Below are positions 43,517 through 55,737 of a stretch of 64,000 nucleotides of DNA, one piece after another; the first letter of the stretch is position 1; each line of letters opens with the position of its first letter. Source of the DNA: Dyadobacter sp. SG02 (GTDB taxonomy: Bacteria; Bacteroidota; Bacteroidia; Cytophagales; Spirosomataceae); NCBI RefSeq assembly GCF_900109045.1, contig NZ_FNYL01000014.1, positions 186,001 to 250,000 on the forward strand. The letters run 5' to 3'. Position numbers and translations under genes: made by a program. The notes below the pieces were generated by a model. That model was not told the origin of the DNA. It did not search any database and was given only the letters and a program-made list of their open reading frames with translations.

Positions 43517-45650
43517 TCCCCTCCAACGCGAACATAAACGCGAACTGCAACGCGATTTCTTTCAAATAATCAAACCGTCCCGAGGCGCCGCCGTGGCCGG
43601 CTTCCATATTCGTTTTCAATAGCAGCACGTTCTGGTCGGTTTTGTGCGTTCTCAGGCGCGCTACCCATTTGGCGGGTTCGAAATATTGCACCTGGCTGTC
43701 GTGCAAGCCGGTGGTAATCAGCATGTTCGGATATGCTTTCTTCTCCACGTTATCGTAAGGCGAATACGACTTCATGTAGTCGTAGGAATCCTTATTCATA
43801 GGGTTTCCCCATTCATCGAACTCGTTGGTTGTCAATGGAATGCTTTCGTCCAGCATGGTCGTTACCACATCTACGAACGGCACGTCGGCGATGATCCCGC
43901 GCCATAGCTCGGGACGCATATTGCTGATCGCACCCATGAGCAGGCCACCTGCGCTACCGCCTTCGGCGAACAAATGCTCCGGCGAGGTCAATTTTTCCTT
44001 GATCAAGAAGTCGGCGCAGTCGATGAAATCGTTGAATGTGTTCTTTTTCTTGAACATCTTACCGTCTTCGTACCATTGCCGGCCCATTTCCTGACCGCCT
44101 CGTATGTGTGCGAGCGCGTATATGAACCCGCGGTTGAGCAGGCTCAGGCGCGTGCTGCTGAATGCGGCGTCCATACTATTGCCGTATGAGCCGTATGCAT
44201 AAAGTAAAAGCGGCGTTTCGGAGCTTTTGGGCGTTCCTTTTTTATAAACCACCGAGATCGGGACCTTCACGCCATCGCGTACGGTCGCGTACAAACGTTC
44301 TGTCACATATTCCTCGGGATTGTAGCCGCCCACCACTTCCTGGCGCTTTTTGAGCTCCTTGTCGCGGCTTTCCATATTGTAATCATACACCGAGCTCGGC
44401 GTGGTGAGCGAAGTGTAAATGTACCGCAGGTTCGAACTGTTATATTCCGGGTTAGAGCCGGCGTAGGCGGTGTACGCAGGCTCGCCGAAATCCACATAAT
44501 GCTCGGCATTGGTATTGATATTGCGGATACGCAGTTGTAACAGGCCGTTCTTACGCTCCGTAATCACCAAATGGTCCTTAAACACATCGATGCCTTCGAG
44601 CAGTACATCGGCGCGGTTAGGGATCACCTCCTTCCAGTTTTCGACGCCAGTTGCATTGACCGGCGTTTCCATCAGTCTGAAATTCAATGCATCCTTGTTG
44701 GTCACAATCAGGAACTTATCACCCTGATGATCAACATCATACAACACGTCCTTCATCCGAGGCTGGAACACTTCGAACGTGCCTTCCGGCTTGTCCGCAT
44801 CGAGGATCAGGTATTCCGACGACATCGTGGCCGACGACGCGATCACGATGTATTTATCCGATTTCGTCTTCCCTACCCCTATATAATTGCTCCTGTCCTT
44901 TTCATTGTAAACGACCACATCCTTTTTCGAATCGGTCCCGAGCGTGTGGCGTTTGATCTTCTCGCTCAGCAGCGTTTTCGGATTGGTAGCCGTGTAAAAC
45001 AGCGTTTTGTTATCATTTCCCCATTCCGATCCGCCGCTTGCGGGGTAAATCTGGTCGGCGAAATGCTCGCCCGTTTCGAGGTTTTTGATGTAAAGGGTGT
45101 ATTGCCGTCTTGAAACAGTATCCACGCCGTACGCCAGCAGCTTGTTATCCGGACTTACATTGAAACCCGCCGCAGAATAATACGGATGACCTTCCGCCAT
45201 TTTATCGATGTCGAGCAGGATCTCTTCCGCTGCTTCGAGTGAACCCTTTTTGCGGCAATATTTAAAATACTGCTCCCCTTCCTCGCTCCGGGTGTAGTAC
45301 CAGTACCCGTTGCTGAACACCGGCACCGACTCGTCCTTCTCTTTGATCCTCCCCTTCATTTCCGAGAACAGCGCCTCCTGGAACTTCGCTGTGCCGGCCA
45401 TCATCGTATCGGTGTAGGCATTCTCGGCATTCAGGTATTCCACGACTTTGTCGCTGTCGGGGCCTTCCCGGAAGAAATCACCCATCCAGTAGTATTCATC
45501 ATTGCGCTTGTCGCCATGCATTCCGGTTCCATGGTCTTTCCTTTCTGCTACGGGAGGTGTGGCTCCCGGCCATTCATATGCTTGTTTCACGGGTTTATTT
45601 TGGTTACACGAAAAAGAGACAACAGCTAAAAGTAAGCAAATAATTCTCAT
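43506..45650 (-). CDS. S9 prolyl oligopeptidase-family lipoprotein (oligopeptidase B-like)
   Basis: 714 residues. The N-terminus MRIICLLLAVVSFSC is a lipoprotein signal with Cys15. An N-terminal seven-blade propeller region spans about 80-430. The C-terminal hydrolase has the nucleophile in FAEGGSAGGLLMGAI (about residue 562), Asp in TGLHDSQVQYFEPAKW (about 650) and His in AGHGGASGRFDYL (about 687). The sequence flavour (YGSYGNSMDAAFSS, RGGQEMGRQWYEDGK) is that of oligopeptidase B-like S9A enzymes, which cleave short peptides. Membrane-anchored in the periplasm or on the outer membrane. Divergent from polA. Confidence 0.9.
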   Translation of the reverse strand: MRIICLLLAVVSFSCNQNKPVKQAYEWPGATPPVAERKDHGTGMHGDKRNDEYYWMGDFFREGPDSDKVVEYLNAENAYTDTMMAGTAKFQEALFSEMKGRIKEKDESVPVFSNGYWYYTRSEEGEQYFKYCRKKGSLEAAEEILLDIDKMAEGHPYYSAAGFNVSPDNKLLAYGVDTVSRRQYTLYIKNLETGEHFADQIYPASGGSEWGNDNKTLFYTATNPKTLLSEKIKRHTLGTDSKKDVVVYNEKDRSNYIGVGKTKSDKYIVIASSATMSSEYLILDADKPEGTFEVFQPRMKDVLYDVDHQGDKFLIVTNKDALNFRLMETPVNATGVENWKEVIPNRADVLLEGIDVFKDHLVITERKNGLLQLRIRNINTNAEHYVDFGEPAYTAYAGSNPEYNSSNLRYIYTSLTTPSSVYDYNMESRDKELKKRQEVVGGYNPEEYVTERLYATVRDGVKVPISVVYKKGTPKSSETPLLLYAYGSYGNSMDAAFSSTRLSLLNRGFIYALAHIRGGQEMGRQWYEDGKMFKKKNTFNDFIDCADFLIKEKLTSPEHLFAEGGSAGGLLMGAISNMRPELWRGIIADVPFVDVVTTMLDESIPLTTNEFDEWGNPMNKDSYDYMKSYSPYDNVEKKAYPNMLITTGLHDSQVQYFEPAKWVARLRTHKTDQNVLLLKTNMEAGHGGASGRFDYLKEIALQFAFMFALEGINE

Positions 45651-45689
45651 ATACAGGATTGAGCTGTTCGTGACTGGTTATCAATGAAT

Positions 45690-46060
45690 TAAGTCATTAG
45701 TCAAGAGGTCATCTATTGTTATTAGTATAATACTTTTAATATGATAATATTTATTATAAGTAGATAACTTTCAGTTATTTCTATACATATCTGTGTCATA
45801 AAAGTATTATATTAATAAAACTTTAAATAAATATTAAACTTATTAAAATTATAATACTTTTAATACATATATAAATAACTTAAATACTACACTATTAATA
45901 CTTTTTATATTTTAAATAAATATTAATCATATTAACCTTTCAATACATCTGAATGATGCAAGCACGAGTAAATAGTATCATTCATTTAAATTGTATAAAA
46001 CTTTTAATTAATATCAAGAGTAATATCCTTACTATACTTCTCTCGCAAATCCACAAAAAA
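45690..46060. other. AT-rich island 3, between divergent S9 peptidase and polA
   Basis: Very AT-rich and non-coding. Full copies of the 18-nt motif occur at 45726-45743 (TATAATACTTTTAATATG) and 45850-45867 (TATAATACTTTTAATACA), with an inverted partial copy at 45799-45811. Promoters for polA (TATATTTG at 46096-46103) and for the peptidase should flank it. Confidence 0.75.
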
Positions 46061-46126
46061 CCGCCGGCAAACCCTCTCCGTCCCCATAGTTGCATTATAT
46101 TTGAGTTTCGATCATAAACTTACCTC

Positions 46127-49030
<2,904 letters not shown>

Positions 49031-49061
49031 AAGGGAGGATGAAAAAAATCTAATGCAATGG

Positions 49062-49199
49062 CGCGAAGGTCTACCTTCGCGACTAACTATTCGAAGGCCT
49101 CCGGCCGGTCTTTACTACAAAACGTTTTGCAGTACGGACCGGCCGGAGGCCTTCAAATATGATGTTCGAATCGGAGATTCGAACCAGCGCTGCCGCGCT
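49062..49199. repeat. Tandem hairpins downstream of polA (multi-palindrome element)
   Basis: Four structures in series. CGCGAAGGT/ACCTTCGCG is at 49062-49081. GAAGGCCTCCGGCCGGTC is at 49093-49110, with its perfect complement at 49137-49154 enclosing the palindrome GCAAAACGTTTTGC-like core. GTTCGAATC/GATTCGAAC is at 49164-49184 with a GGA loop. AGCGC/GCGCT is at 49186-49199. The region separates convergent polA and a SusD gene. Confidence 0.75.
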
Positions 49200-49207
49200 T
49201 CCTTCTT

Positions 49208-50734
49208 CTACTTAGCTACCCAGGTCCGCGTATTCAAATCGTCCGTCCCCTGCCTTTTGACCGCTTCTTCGCGGTTGGCACCGTTCAGGGATTGTTCCGA
49301 AAGCGGGTAAATAAAGCGTACCGGCACGCGGTTCTGATTCAGGTTGTCGGGACCCGGTTTGATCTCCGGCATCCCCGTCCGGCGCCAGTCGAACCATGCT
49401 TCCAGGCCGTTGAAATAGAACGCTACCCATTTCTGCAAGGCAATCTTGGCGAGTTTTTCCGCGCTGGTACCCGTGTAAGCCACGCCCGGCTGCGTGAAGT
49501 AGGATGCGTCGGGCGTTACATTGATACCGTACGACGACGGCACCACGCTTTTCCAGTAGTCGAAATTGCTCTGGACGCCTTTGGTATAATACCCTTCGGC
49601 GGTTCCGGTGGTGATTAAGCCCTTTTCACGTGCTTCGGCGAGGATAAACTGTAATTCGGAATAGTTCATCAGGATGCCGCGTGGTGCGGACGGGTCCGGC
49701 GGTGCCTGGCCGGGATCGTTGCACACGAGGCACGCGAACGTGTAACCTACGCGCGAAACGCCCTGAGGACCACCATTGTAGTTCAATGCAGGCACATCGC
49801 CCAAACCGTTCGGAACCCCTTCGATGACGGGCTTGCCGGCTGTAACCGACGATTGCGAAGGCCGGCCAAATACCGCCAGGCGCGGGTCTTTCAATGCCGT
49901 CAGGCGATCACTCAGCGTCTTGCTCACACGGAATTCGTCGAACGAACCTACGCGTGAATCGTACATTCTCCATTGGTTCGGGGCGGACGCAAGGTATTTC
50001 AGCTCCGCATTGTCCTGGTTTCCTTCAAAAATCGGGTTCTTGGCAGGATCGGCCAGAATGGCCTGAATGTCCGCTTTCACGTCTTTCTGTTTTGAAATAC
50101 GCATCAGGTAACGCAGTCGCAGCGAGTTCGCGAGCTTTCTCCATTTGATCAGCGAGCCGGAGCCGCCGCCGAAAAGGATGTCTCCCGAAACGGCTGTCGT
50201 GCTGTTTGCGAGGATATCGTTGGCAGATTTAAGGTCGGCCAGGATACCTGCGTAGACGCTCTCCTGCGTGTCGTATTTGGGCAGATAAACACCGTCTGTT
50301 TTGCCTTTTGTAGCCTCGGTATAGGGAATATCGCCGTAAGCATCGGTTGCGAGCGCGAACATCCATGATTTCAGGATCAGCGAAATGCCTTTGTATCCGT
50401 TGGCATCGTCGGTACCCACCTGATCGAGGATGTTTTTGATATTGCGCATATTGCTGTACACATTGTCCCAGATGCCGTTTTGCTGGCCCCAGAGATAGCG
50501 GTCTTCGTTCACGAACTGGATTTTGGCGTGGTGCTGCACCACGATGTTCCCGATGCCCCAGGCGTCACTCACCTGGCTGTTGATCATATTGCGGATCACA
50601 CCGGCAAGCAACAGGTCCGGCGTGACGTCGTTCGGAACGTTGTTGTTCGTATTGATTTCTTCAAAATCGTTGGTACATGACCCCGCGGACAATGTCAGCG
50701 CAGCCATGATATATATCGGAAGTAGCTTTTTCAT
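49208..50734 (-). CDS. SusD/RagB-like nutrient-binding lipoprotein (second pair)
   Basis: 508 residues. The signal peptide MKKLLPIYIMAALTLSAGSC has a lipobox with Cys20, then TNDFEEINTNNNVPNDV, again SusD-like_2-like. Conserved helical segments are LRYLMRISKQKDVKAD and the C-terminal QKWVAFYFNGLEAWFDWRRTG, with the binding-site region near the end. Partner of the SusC-like receptor 18 nt upstream on the same strand. Substrate unknown. Confidence 0.92.
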   Translation of the reverse strand: MKKLLPIYIMAALTLSAGSCTNDFEEINTNNNVPNDVTPDLLLAGVIRNMINSQVSDAWGIGNIVVQHHAKIQFVNEDRYLWGQQNGIWDNVYSNMRNIKNILDQVGTDDANGYKGISLILKSWMFALATDAYGDIPYTEATKGKTDGVYLPKYDTQESVYAGILADLKSANDILANSTTAVSGDILFGGGSGSLIKWRKLANSLRLRYLMRISKQKDVKADIQAILADPAKNPIFEGNQDNAELKYLASAPNQWRMYDSRVGSFDEFRVSKTLSDRLTALKDPRLAVFGRPSQSSVTAGKPVIEGVPNGLGDVPALNYNGGPQGVSRVGYTFACLVCNDPGQAPPDPSAPRGILMNYSELQFILAEAREKGLITTGTAEGYYTKGVQSNFDYWKSVVPSSYGINVTPDASYFTQPGVAYTGTSAEKLAKIALQKWVAFYFNGLEAWFDWRRTGMPEIKPGPDNLNQNRVPVRFIYPLSEQSLNGANREEAVKRQGTDDLNTRTWVAK

Positions 50735-50752
50735 TGTTTTCCAATTGAAATT

Positions 50753-53700
50753 TTACAGTTTGAAACTTACATTGAAACCATAGCTGCGGCTCGAAGGGAT
50801 CGACATGTATTCGATACCCGGCAATGCGGTTCCGCCATTGTAAGACATGGTTTCGGGGTCCACATGCGGCACGTCCGACCACAATGCAAGGTTACGTCCC
50901 ACGAGCGAAACCGTGATGTTTCTGATCGGCGAGCGGCCCAGGATGCGGTTAGGGATCGAGTAGCTGATCTGAACCTCGCGCAGTTTCACGAATGAAGCAT
51001 CGTACATCACGCCTTCCGCAATGTTACGGCCACCAGTGAATGCGGTATGCCACGCGCGGGCGGTCAGTTTCACATCGTTTTTGCTGAAACTACCGTCGGC
51101 ATTCTGCACGACGCCGTCGCCGATCACACCGTTTCCGGGTTTACTCAAATCGTAGCCGTCTGCACGTCCTTCGAGTGTTTCCTTGATGATACCTCCCTCA
51201 CGACCAACGACTTGTGTTTCCGAGAATATCTTCCCTCCATGACGAACGTCGAACAGGAAGCTCAGTTTCACATTCTTGTAGCTGAACTGGTTGGAAATAC
51301 CCGCGAGCCAGTCGGGGTTGTAGTTACCCATTTTCTGCACGTTGGCAGTAGGCACCGGGCGGCCATCTTTGTACACGATCTGGCCTACGTTCTGGCCCGT
51401 TGCATCATAGTAAGGCAAGGAAGCGCTGGTGTTCTGTACGCGCGCGAACGCGATCCCGTACATATCCCCCATGCGCTCGTTCACGCGCGCCTCGATGCTC
51501 ACGCCCTTGCTCGCCATCACGAAGTTCGTAATGCCGTCGGAAAGTTCGAGCACCTTACTGCGGTTGGCGGAGAAGTTAACACCGATATTCCATTTGAAAT
51601 CGTTGATTTCGACCGGAGTTACATTCAGCATCGTTTCAAAACCCCAGTTTTTGATCTCTCCCGCATTGAAGAAACGGCCATTATAGCCGGTAGTCTGCGA
51701 AAGCGGGATTTGCAGGATCTGGTTTTTGGTTTTGCTTTGATAAAATGTAAAATCCAGGCCTACACGGTTCTTGAAAAAACGCAGGTCCGCACCCAGTTCA
51801 TAAGCCGTACTGATTTCCGGTTTCAGGTTCAGGTTAGCCAGACGATCGGTTTCGCCGTAAATTTGCGAGCTACCGTAAGGCGTGCTCGGGTTATATGCCT
51901 GCGTGAAAGTAAACGGATCGGTATCATTACCCACCTGGGCGAAGCTGGCCCGGAGTTTGGCAAAGGAAATCACCTCCGGAAGCTTGGTCATATCGCTCAC
52001 TACGGCACTCAATGCTACCGAAGGATAGAAATACGAGTTGTTTTCCGTACCGAACGCTTTCAAGGCTGTCGGGAGCGTCAATGCGCTACTCCAGTCGTTA
52101 CGCGCCGTAACGTCGAGGAACAGGTAATTGCGGAACGAAACCGATGCCGAGCCGTACAAGCTGTTGATGCGCTTGCCTACCTTGCTTTGCGAAGCTACCA
52201 GTGCAATACGTGAGTTGGTGAGGTTGTAAATGCCCGGCAGGTTGAGCTGGCCCGCATTTTCTTCGTCGTAGATCGAGCTCTGGCGGTTCTGGTTACCACC
52301 GAATGTTGCCGAAACATTAATATCCTTGCTAATGTCCTTGTTAAACGAAAGCAGGAAATCGCTGTTACGTTCTTCCGTATTAACCTTCACCTCGCGGTAC
52401 TGTCCGAACGGGAAGCGTTGCGTGCTGAATGCGCGACGGTATTCGCGGCGCTCGTTGCCCCAGTCGGTCGCGGTACGTACTTGCAGGCTCAGCCAGTCGG
52501 TAAAATCGTATTTCAGGATCACGTTACCGATAATGCGGTTCACATCCTGGCCGTTGGTATTCTCGTAAACCGTCAGGTACGGATTATCGTGGTAGTTATA
52601 GTTCCAGCCGAACTGGCGCTGGCCTTCCAGACCGTTCATCCATACACGTTCCATATCCGACACCTTCACCGAACGCGGCAACCAGCAGTTGAACAGGTAC
52701 ATGATGCTTTCCGTACCATAGCTGATCGACGGTCGGTTACCGCTCGCGCTTTTGATATAGCTCACAAACGTTTTGGCGGAGAATTTCTTCGTCAGGTTGT
52801 AACCCGCACTCAATGAGACCGTATGGCGTTTCAAATCGGTGTTGGGTACAATACCGGTCTGATCGAGGTTGGTATAAGACAAGCGGAAATTACCCTGGTC
52901 GTTGTTGCCGATCACCGCGAAATTGTTCGTCAGTGTCCGGCCTGTTTTCAGGAAGTTTTTCAAACCATCCACGTCCGGCAACCAGGGAGTTGGGGTAATA
53001 ACGCTCCCTGAGGGCGCATTCAGGTCACCGCCGAGGAATGGGATCACCTGTCCGTTCAGCGTACGGGGCGAATTGTATTGCGGGTAGCTCTGGCCTTTAA
53101 ATTCCGGGCCCCAGCCTTCGTCCGTACCGTCCGTCAGACCGCCCCCGGCACCATTCACGAATGCGAAATCGCCTCCGTTACCGTTTCCCTGCCCGTATTT
53201 ATTCTGATATTCAGGCAATTTCAATGCACGCTCGAATGTGGTATTGCTGTTGACCTCCACGCCGATGCCCTTATTGCCTTTACCGGATTTGGTGGTGATA
53301 AGGATTACCCCGTTGGCCGCTCTCGAACCGTACAATGCCGCAGCGGCAGGTCCTTTCAGCACGCTCATCGTCTCCACGTCGTCGGGGTTAATGAAACTCG
53401 CGCCATTCCCGAAATCGACTTCCAGGTTACCCTGCCCCGAACCGCCCGTGATGGAGTTGCTGATAGGCACCCCGTCGATCACGTACAGCGGCTGGTTTTT
53501 GTTCAAATCCACCGAACGTTCCCCGCGGATCGTCACCCGGGCCGAGCCGCCGATACCCGACGGGCTCCCTACGACCGTCACACCGGCCACTTTACCGGCC
53601 AACTGGTTCACAATGTTCGTTTCGCGGGCTGTAACAATGCTCTCGCCTTTCAGCTCCTGCACGGCGTAACCCAGCTTACGGACGTCTTTTTTGATACCGA

Positions 53701-54070
53701 GGGCCGTTACGACCACTTCCGAAAGTTGTCTCGAATCGGCCATCAGTGTGACATCGGCGACCGCCCGGCCGCCGACCGTAATTTCATGCGAAACATAGCC
53801 CAGAAACGAGAATGTCAAAACCGAGCTCGCGCCCTTTACAGAGATCTGGTACTTTCCGTTCGAATCGGTTACGGTACCATTGTTAGTGCCTTTTTCAATG
53901 ACGTTCACGCCTGCGAGAGGCGCTCTGTCATCGCCGGAGATCACCTGGCCCGTAACGACAGACTGCGCAACGCCCGCGTGGCAGTAGAGCAGCCCCGTGA
54001 GCATGAGCCCCGTGTACGCGCTTCTTCTGAAAATACTCAGCCGGAAGCATAAGTAAAATTTTTTGATCAT
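50753..54070 (-). CDS. SusC/RagA-family TonB-linked outer-membrane receptor (second pair)
   Basis: 1105 residues from MIKKFYLCFRLSIFRRS; a GTG two codons upstream at 54076 is less likely. Signal region to HAGVAQ, a CarboxypepD_reg-like domain (VVTGQVISGDDRAPLAGVNV), the TonB-box region SEVVVTALGIKKDVRKLGYA, plug with LAGKVAGVTV and VLKGPAAAALYGSRAANGV, and the barrel ending SYGFNVSFKL. No STN domain. An 11-bp inverted repeat about 85-115 nt upstream (54156-54184) may control it. Downstream SusD begins 18 nt after the stop. Confidence 0.93.
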   Translation of the reverse strand: MIKKFYLCFRLSIFRRSAYTGLMLTGLLYCHAGVAQSVVTGQVISGDDRAPLAGVNVIEKGTNNGTVTDSNGKYQISVKGASSVLTFSFLGYVSHEITVGGRAVADVTLMADSRQLSEVVVTALGIKKDVRKLGYAVQELKGESIVTARETNIVNQLAGKVAGVTVVGSPSGIGGSARVTIRGERSVDLNKNQPLYVIDGVPISNSITGGSGQGNLEVDFGNGASFINPDDVETMSVLKGPAAAALYGSRAANGVILITTKSGKGNKGIGVEVNSNTTFERALKLPEYQNKYGQGNGNGGDFAFVNGAGGGLTDGTDEGWGPEFKGQSYPQYNSPRTLNGQVIPFLGGDLNAPSGSVITPTPWLPDVDGLKNFLKTGRTLTNNFAVIGNNDQGNFRLSYTNLDQTGIVPNTDLKRHTVSLSAGYNLTKKFSAKTFVSYIKSASGNRPSISYGTESIMYLFNCWLPRSVKVSDMERVWMNGLEGQRQFGWNYNYHDNPYLTVYENTNGQDVNRIIGNVILKYDFTDWLSLQVRTATDWGNERREYRRAFSTQRFPFGQYREVKVNTEERNSDFLLSFNKDISKDINVSATFGGNQNRQSSIYDEENAGQLNLPGIYNLTNSRIALVASQSKVGKRINSLYGSASVSFRNYLFLDVTARNDWSSALTLPTALKAFGTENNSYFYPSVALSAVVSDMTKLPEVISFAKLRASFAQVGNDTDPFTFTQAYNPSTPYGSSQIYGETDRLANLNLKPEISTAYELGADLRFFKNRVGLDFTFYQSKTKNQILQIPLSQTTGYNGRFFNAGEIKNWGFETMLNVTPVEINDFKWNIGVNFSANRSKVLELSDGITNFVMASKGVSIEARVNERMGDMYGIAFARVQNTSASLPYYDATGQNVGQIVYKDGRPVPTANVQKMGNYNPDWLAGISNQFSYKNVKLSFLFDVRHGGKIFSETQVVGREGGIIKETLEGRADGYDLSKPGNGVIGDGVVQNADGSFSKNDVKLTARAWHTAFTGGRNIAEGVMYDASFVKLREVQISYSIPNRILGRSPIRNITVSLVGRNLALWSDVPHVDPETMSYNGGTALPGIEYMSIPSSRSYGFNVSFKL

Positions 54071-54623
54071 GAGCACTTAGGTTGTTTTAGGTGAGAAAAG
54101 AATGGAACAGGCAAAATCCGCCTTAGAAAACGCAAAAATCCGGTTAAATACAGTCTATTATGTTAAGTATTTATTAACATAATATAAACAAATCCCGGCC
54201 GGGGGTTACATCCCGGAAGACCGGTGACAACTACTGATCAATGCTTGAAAATCTCACTAACTATCGCTCCTGCTGCGCACGGGCGCATGTACACGTGCAC
54301 ACATGACATTCCTTTAAATTTACTAAATCGGATTCATAAAAAATGCAACCGTGTATCACCTTAGCAAGCTGTTTCTTAATATTTTACAGAAAACCAGTCC
54401 GTAAAAGCTGCAATTCAGCCTATGGGTTTTGGAATAATACAGGAAAATCTTTGAAGAGGACTATTGGATATCAGTCTAAAACCGGGGATTATCAGTTCCT
54501 CCCCGCTCAGTCCTGTTTCTCCGAATCAACTCTTTCCGATATACGCCGACCGGAAATTATCCATCCCGGTTAAACATTTGCTTGTTCAATTGTGACGCTG
54601 GATCATTCTTCTGTTACGATGTG
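54071..54623. other. Divergent intergenic region (SusC / LuxR), no gene seen
   Basis: About 550 nt. Besides the 11-bp inverted repeat at 54156-54184, it holds ACACGTGCACACATG-like alternating purine-pyrimidine DNA near 54290 and an AT-rich patch near 54325. No RNA gene or convincing protein is seen; the open frame at 54343-54573 looks spurious. Confidence 0.5.
54156..54184. promoter_or_regulatory. 11-bp inverted repeat, candidate operator upstream of SusC
   Basis: TATTATGTTAA (54156-54166) and TTAACATAATA (54174-54184) are perfect complements around a 7-nt spacer. It sits upstream of the minus-strand SusC gene in DNA that lacks other structure. It may be a regulator site or a hairpin in the leader. 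Confidence 0.45.
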
Positions 54624-54875
54624 ATGGAATTGTCGTATCAATGCCGTAACCAAAACCAATTGAGCATGCTTACCTCCCGAGAATGTGAAATTATTCGGTT
54701 GATCGCGCTGGGACTTCCGACTCGCGTTATAGCCGATCGTATGTGCATTAGCATTGAGACTGTCAAGTCACATCGTAAGAACATTATCCGCAAAATTCCG
54801 GACTTAACCGATAGCCCAAAGGCGCTGCTCGAATTTGCCATCGCCTTCGAAAAGGAACGTGAAAAATCACTCTAA
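54624..54875 (+). CDS. Standalone LuxR-type HTH regulator
   Basis: An 83-residue protein from MELSYQCRNQNQLSML. It consists almost only of a LuxR C-terminal HTH domain: LTSRECEIIRLIALGLPTRVIADRMCISIETVKSH, then RKNIIRKI. There is no receiver or ligand domain, so it is a minimal DNA-binding protein, perhaps regulating the lipoprotein gene that follows 65 nt later or the divergent SusCD genes. A longer frame from a TTG at 54582 is not favoured. GerE-like single-domain regulators are a precedent. Confidence 0.8.
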   Translation: MELSYQCRNQNQLSMLTSRECEIIRLIALGLPTRVIADRMCISIETVKSHRKNIIRKIPDLTDSPKALLEFAIAFEKEREKSL

Positions 54876-54940
54876 AAGGGGGATTTACAAGAACACCTGA
54901 TCGAATTAGCTTTGTAGTGAATTCTAAACACGGCTATACC

Positions 54941-55573
54941 ATGAAAAAAACAATTGTATTAATCTCTGCCTTGGTGCTGGCCGCCGTGGCAATCTTTTTC
55001 GCTTGCGAACAGCAGAATGATCGACCCGAAACGGCCAATTATCTGGCAAAAGGTTCAGAACTGGCGCAACAGTTGGGCGGTTTTTATTTTAAAAATGGTC
55101 ATGTAGCAGTCGTGAAAGACATCGACAATGGACAAGAAAGGCTTCAACTTACATTGACCAACGGCGGCATTAAACCGCACACTGTTAATATCTTTCTCGA
55201 AAAAAAGGAATGGAATGATTTGAAAATACAGTCCAGTGAATATGAAGTACTGTATCTTAAACAAATACTTATCTTAAATGAGCCTCGAACCGGCAACAGA
55301 TACACTTTCAAAGTACAGTCTGAGGGATTAAAAGAATTGGAAGTCAAACTCCCCGAAAACTATCTGTCAAATCAGGCAATTGAAGCTATTGGTATTGCGT
55401 TTAGAGGCCCCTTGCCAAGTTTAAAGGGCAATCCTGAGTTTTTGACAGAGCAATGTCATAGCGCCGGCGGACCGGGGACGCTGTCTTGTTCAAATGCTTG
55501 TTGTACAGTTACCTGCAAAAATGGATATTACGCGTCATGCGGGCAATCTTGCAATTGTACCAAAGAGGATTGA
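54941..55573 (+). CDS. Lipoprotein with an eight-cysteine C-terminal tail
   Basis: 210 residues from MKKTIVLISALVLAAVAIFFAC; the lipobox AIFFAC gives a lipidated Cys22. Residues ~30-170 form an unrecognised domain with beta-rich character (GGFYFKNGHVAVVKDIDNGQERLQL). The last ~40 residues are cysteine-rich: Cys positions follow C-x10-C-x3-CC-x3-C-x7-C-x3-C-x-C, with GGPG and NGYYAS between. The tail resembles short Cys-rich tails I have seen on Bacteroidota exported proteins, but I cannot name the family. Base composition is more AT-rich than its neighbours. Ends in a good terminator. Confidence 0.72.
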   Translation: MKKTIVLISALVLAAVAIFFACEQQNDRPETANYLAKGSELAQQLGGFYFKNGHVAVVKDIDNGQERLQLTLTNGGIKPHTVNIFLEKKEWNDLKIQSSEYEVLYLKQILILNEPRTGNRYTFKVQSEGLKELEVKLPENYLSNQAIEAIGIAFRGPLPSLKGNPEFLTEQCHSAGGPGTLSCSNACCTVTCKNGYYASCGQSCNCTKED

Positions 55574-55604
55574 CAAAACTTCGACCCGCTGAATCGAAAT
55601 ACGC

Positions 55605-55633
55605 AAGGCTGCTTCTTCAAGGCAGCCTTTTTA
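55605..55633 (+). terminator. Intrinsic terminator after the Cys-rich lipoprotein
   Basis: AAGGCTGC (55605-55612) pairs with GCAGCCTT (55622-55629), followed by TTTT. Confidence 0.8.
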
Positions 55634-55737
55634 TATGTGAACACTCTTCAAAAAATTCATACTATTTCCGGATATAATGGTAAAAAAAATACCGAACTTC
55701 GCTTTTTAATTGTAAACAATACACTTAATCGATTCCA

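Noticed and set aside
54343..54573. A 76-codon open frame upstream of the LuxR gene
   Set aside because: No family features; it lies in regulatory DNA.
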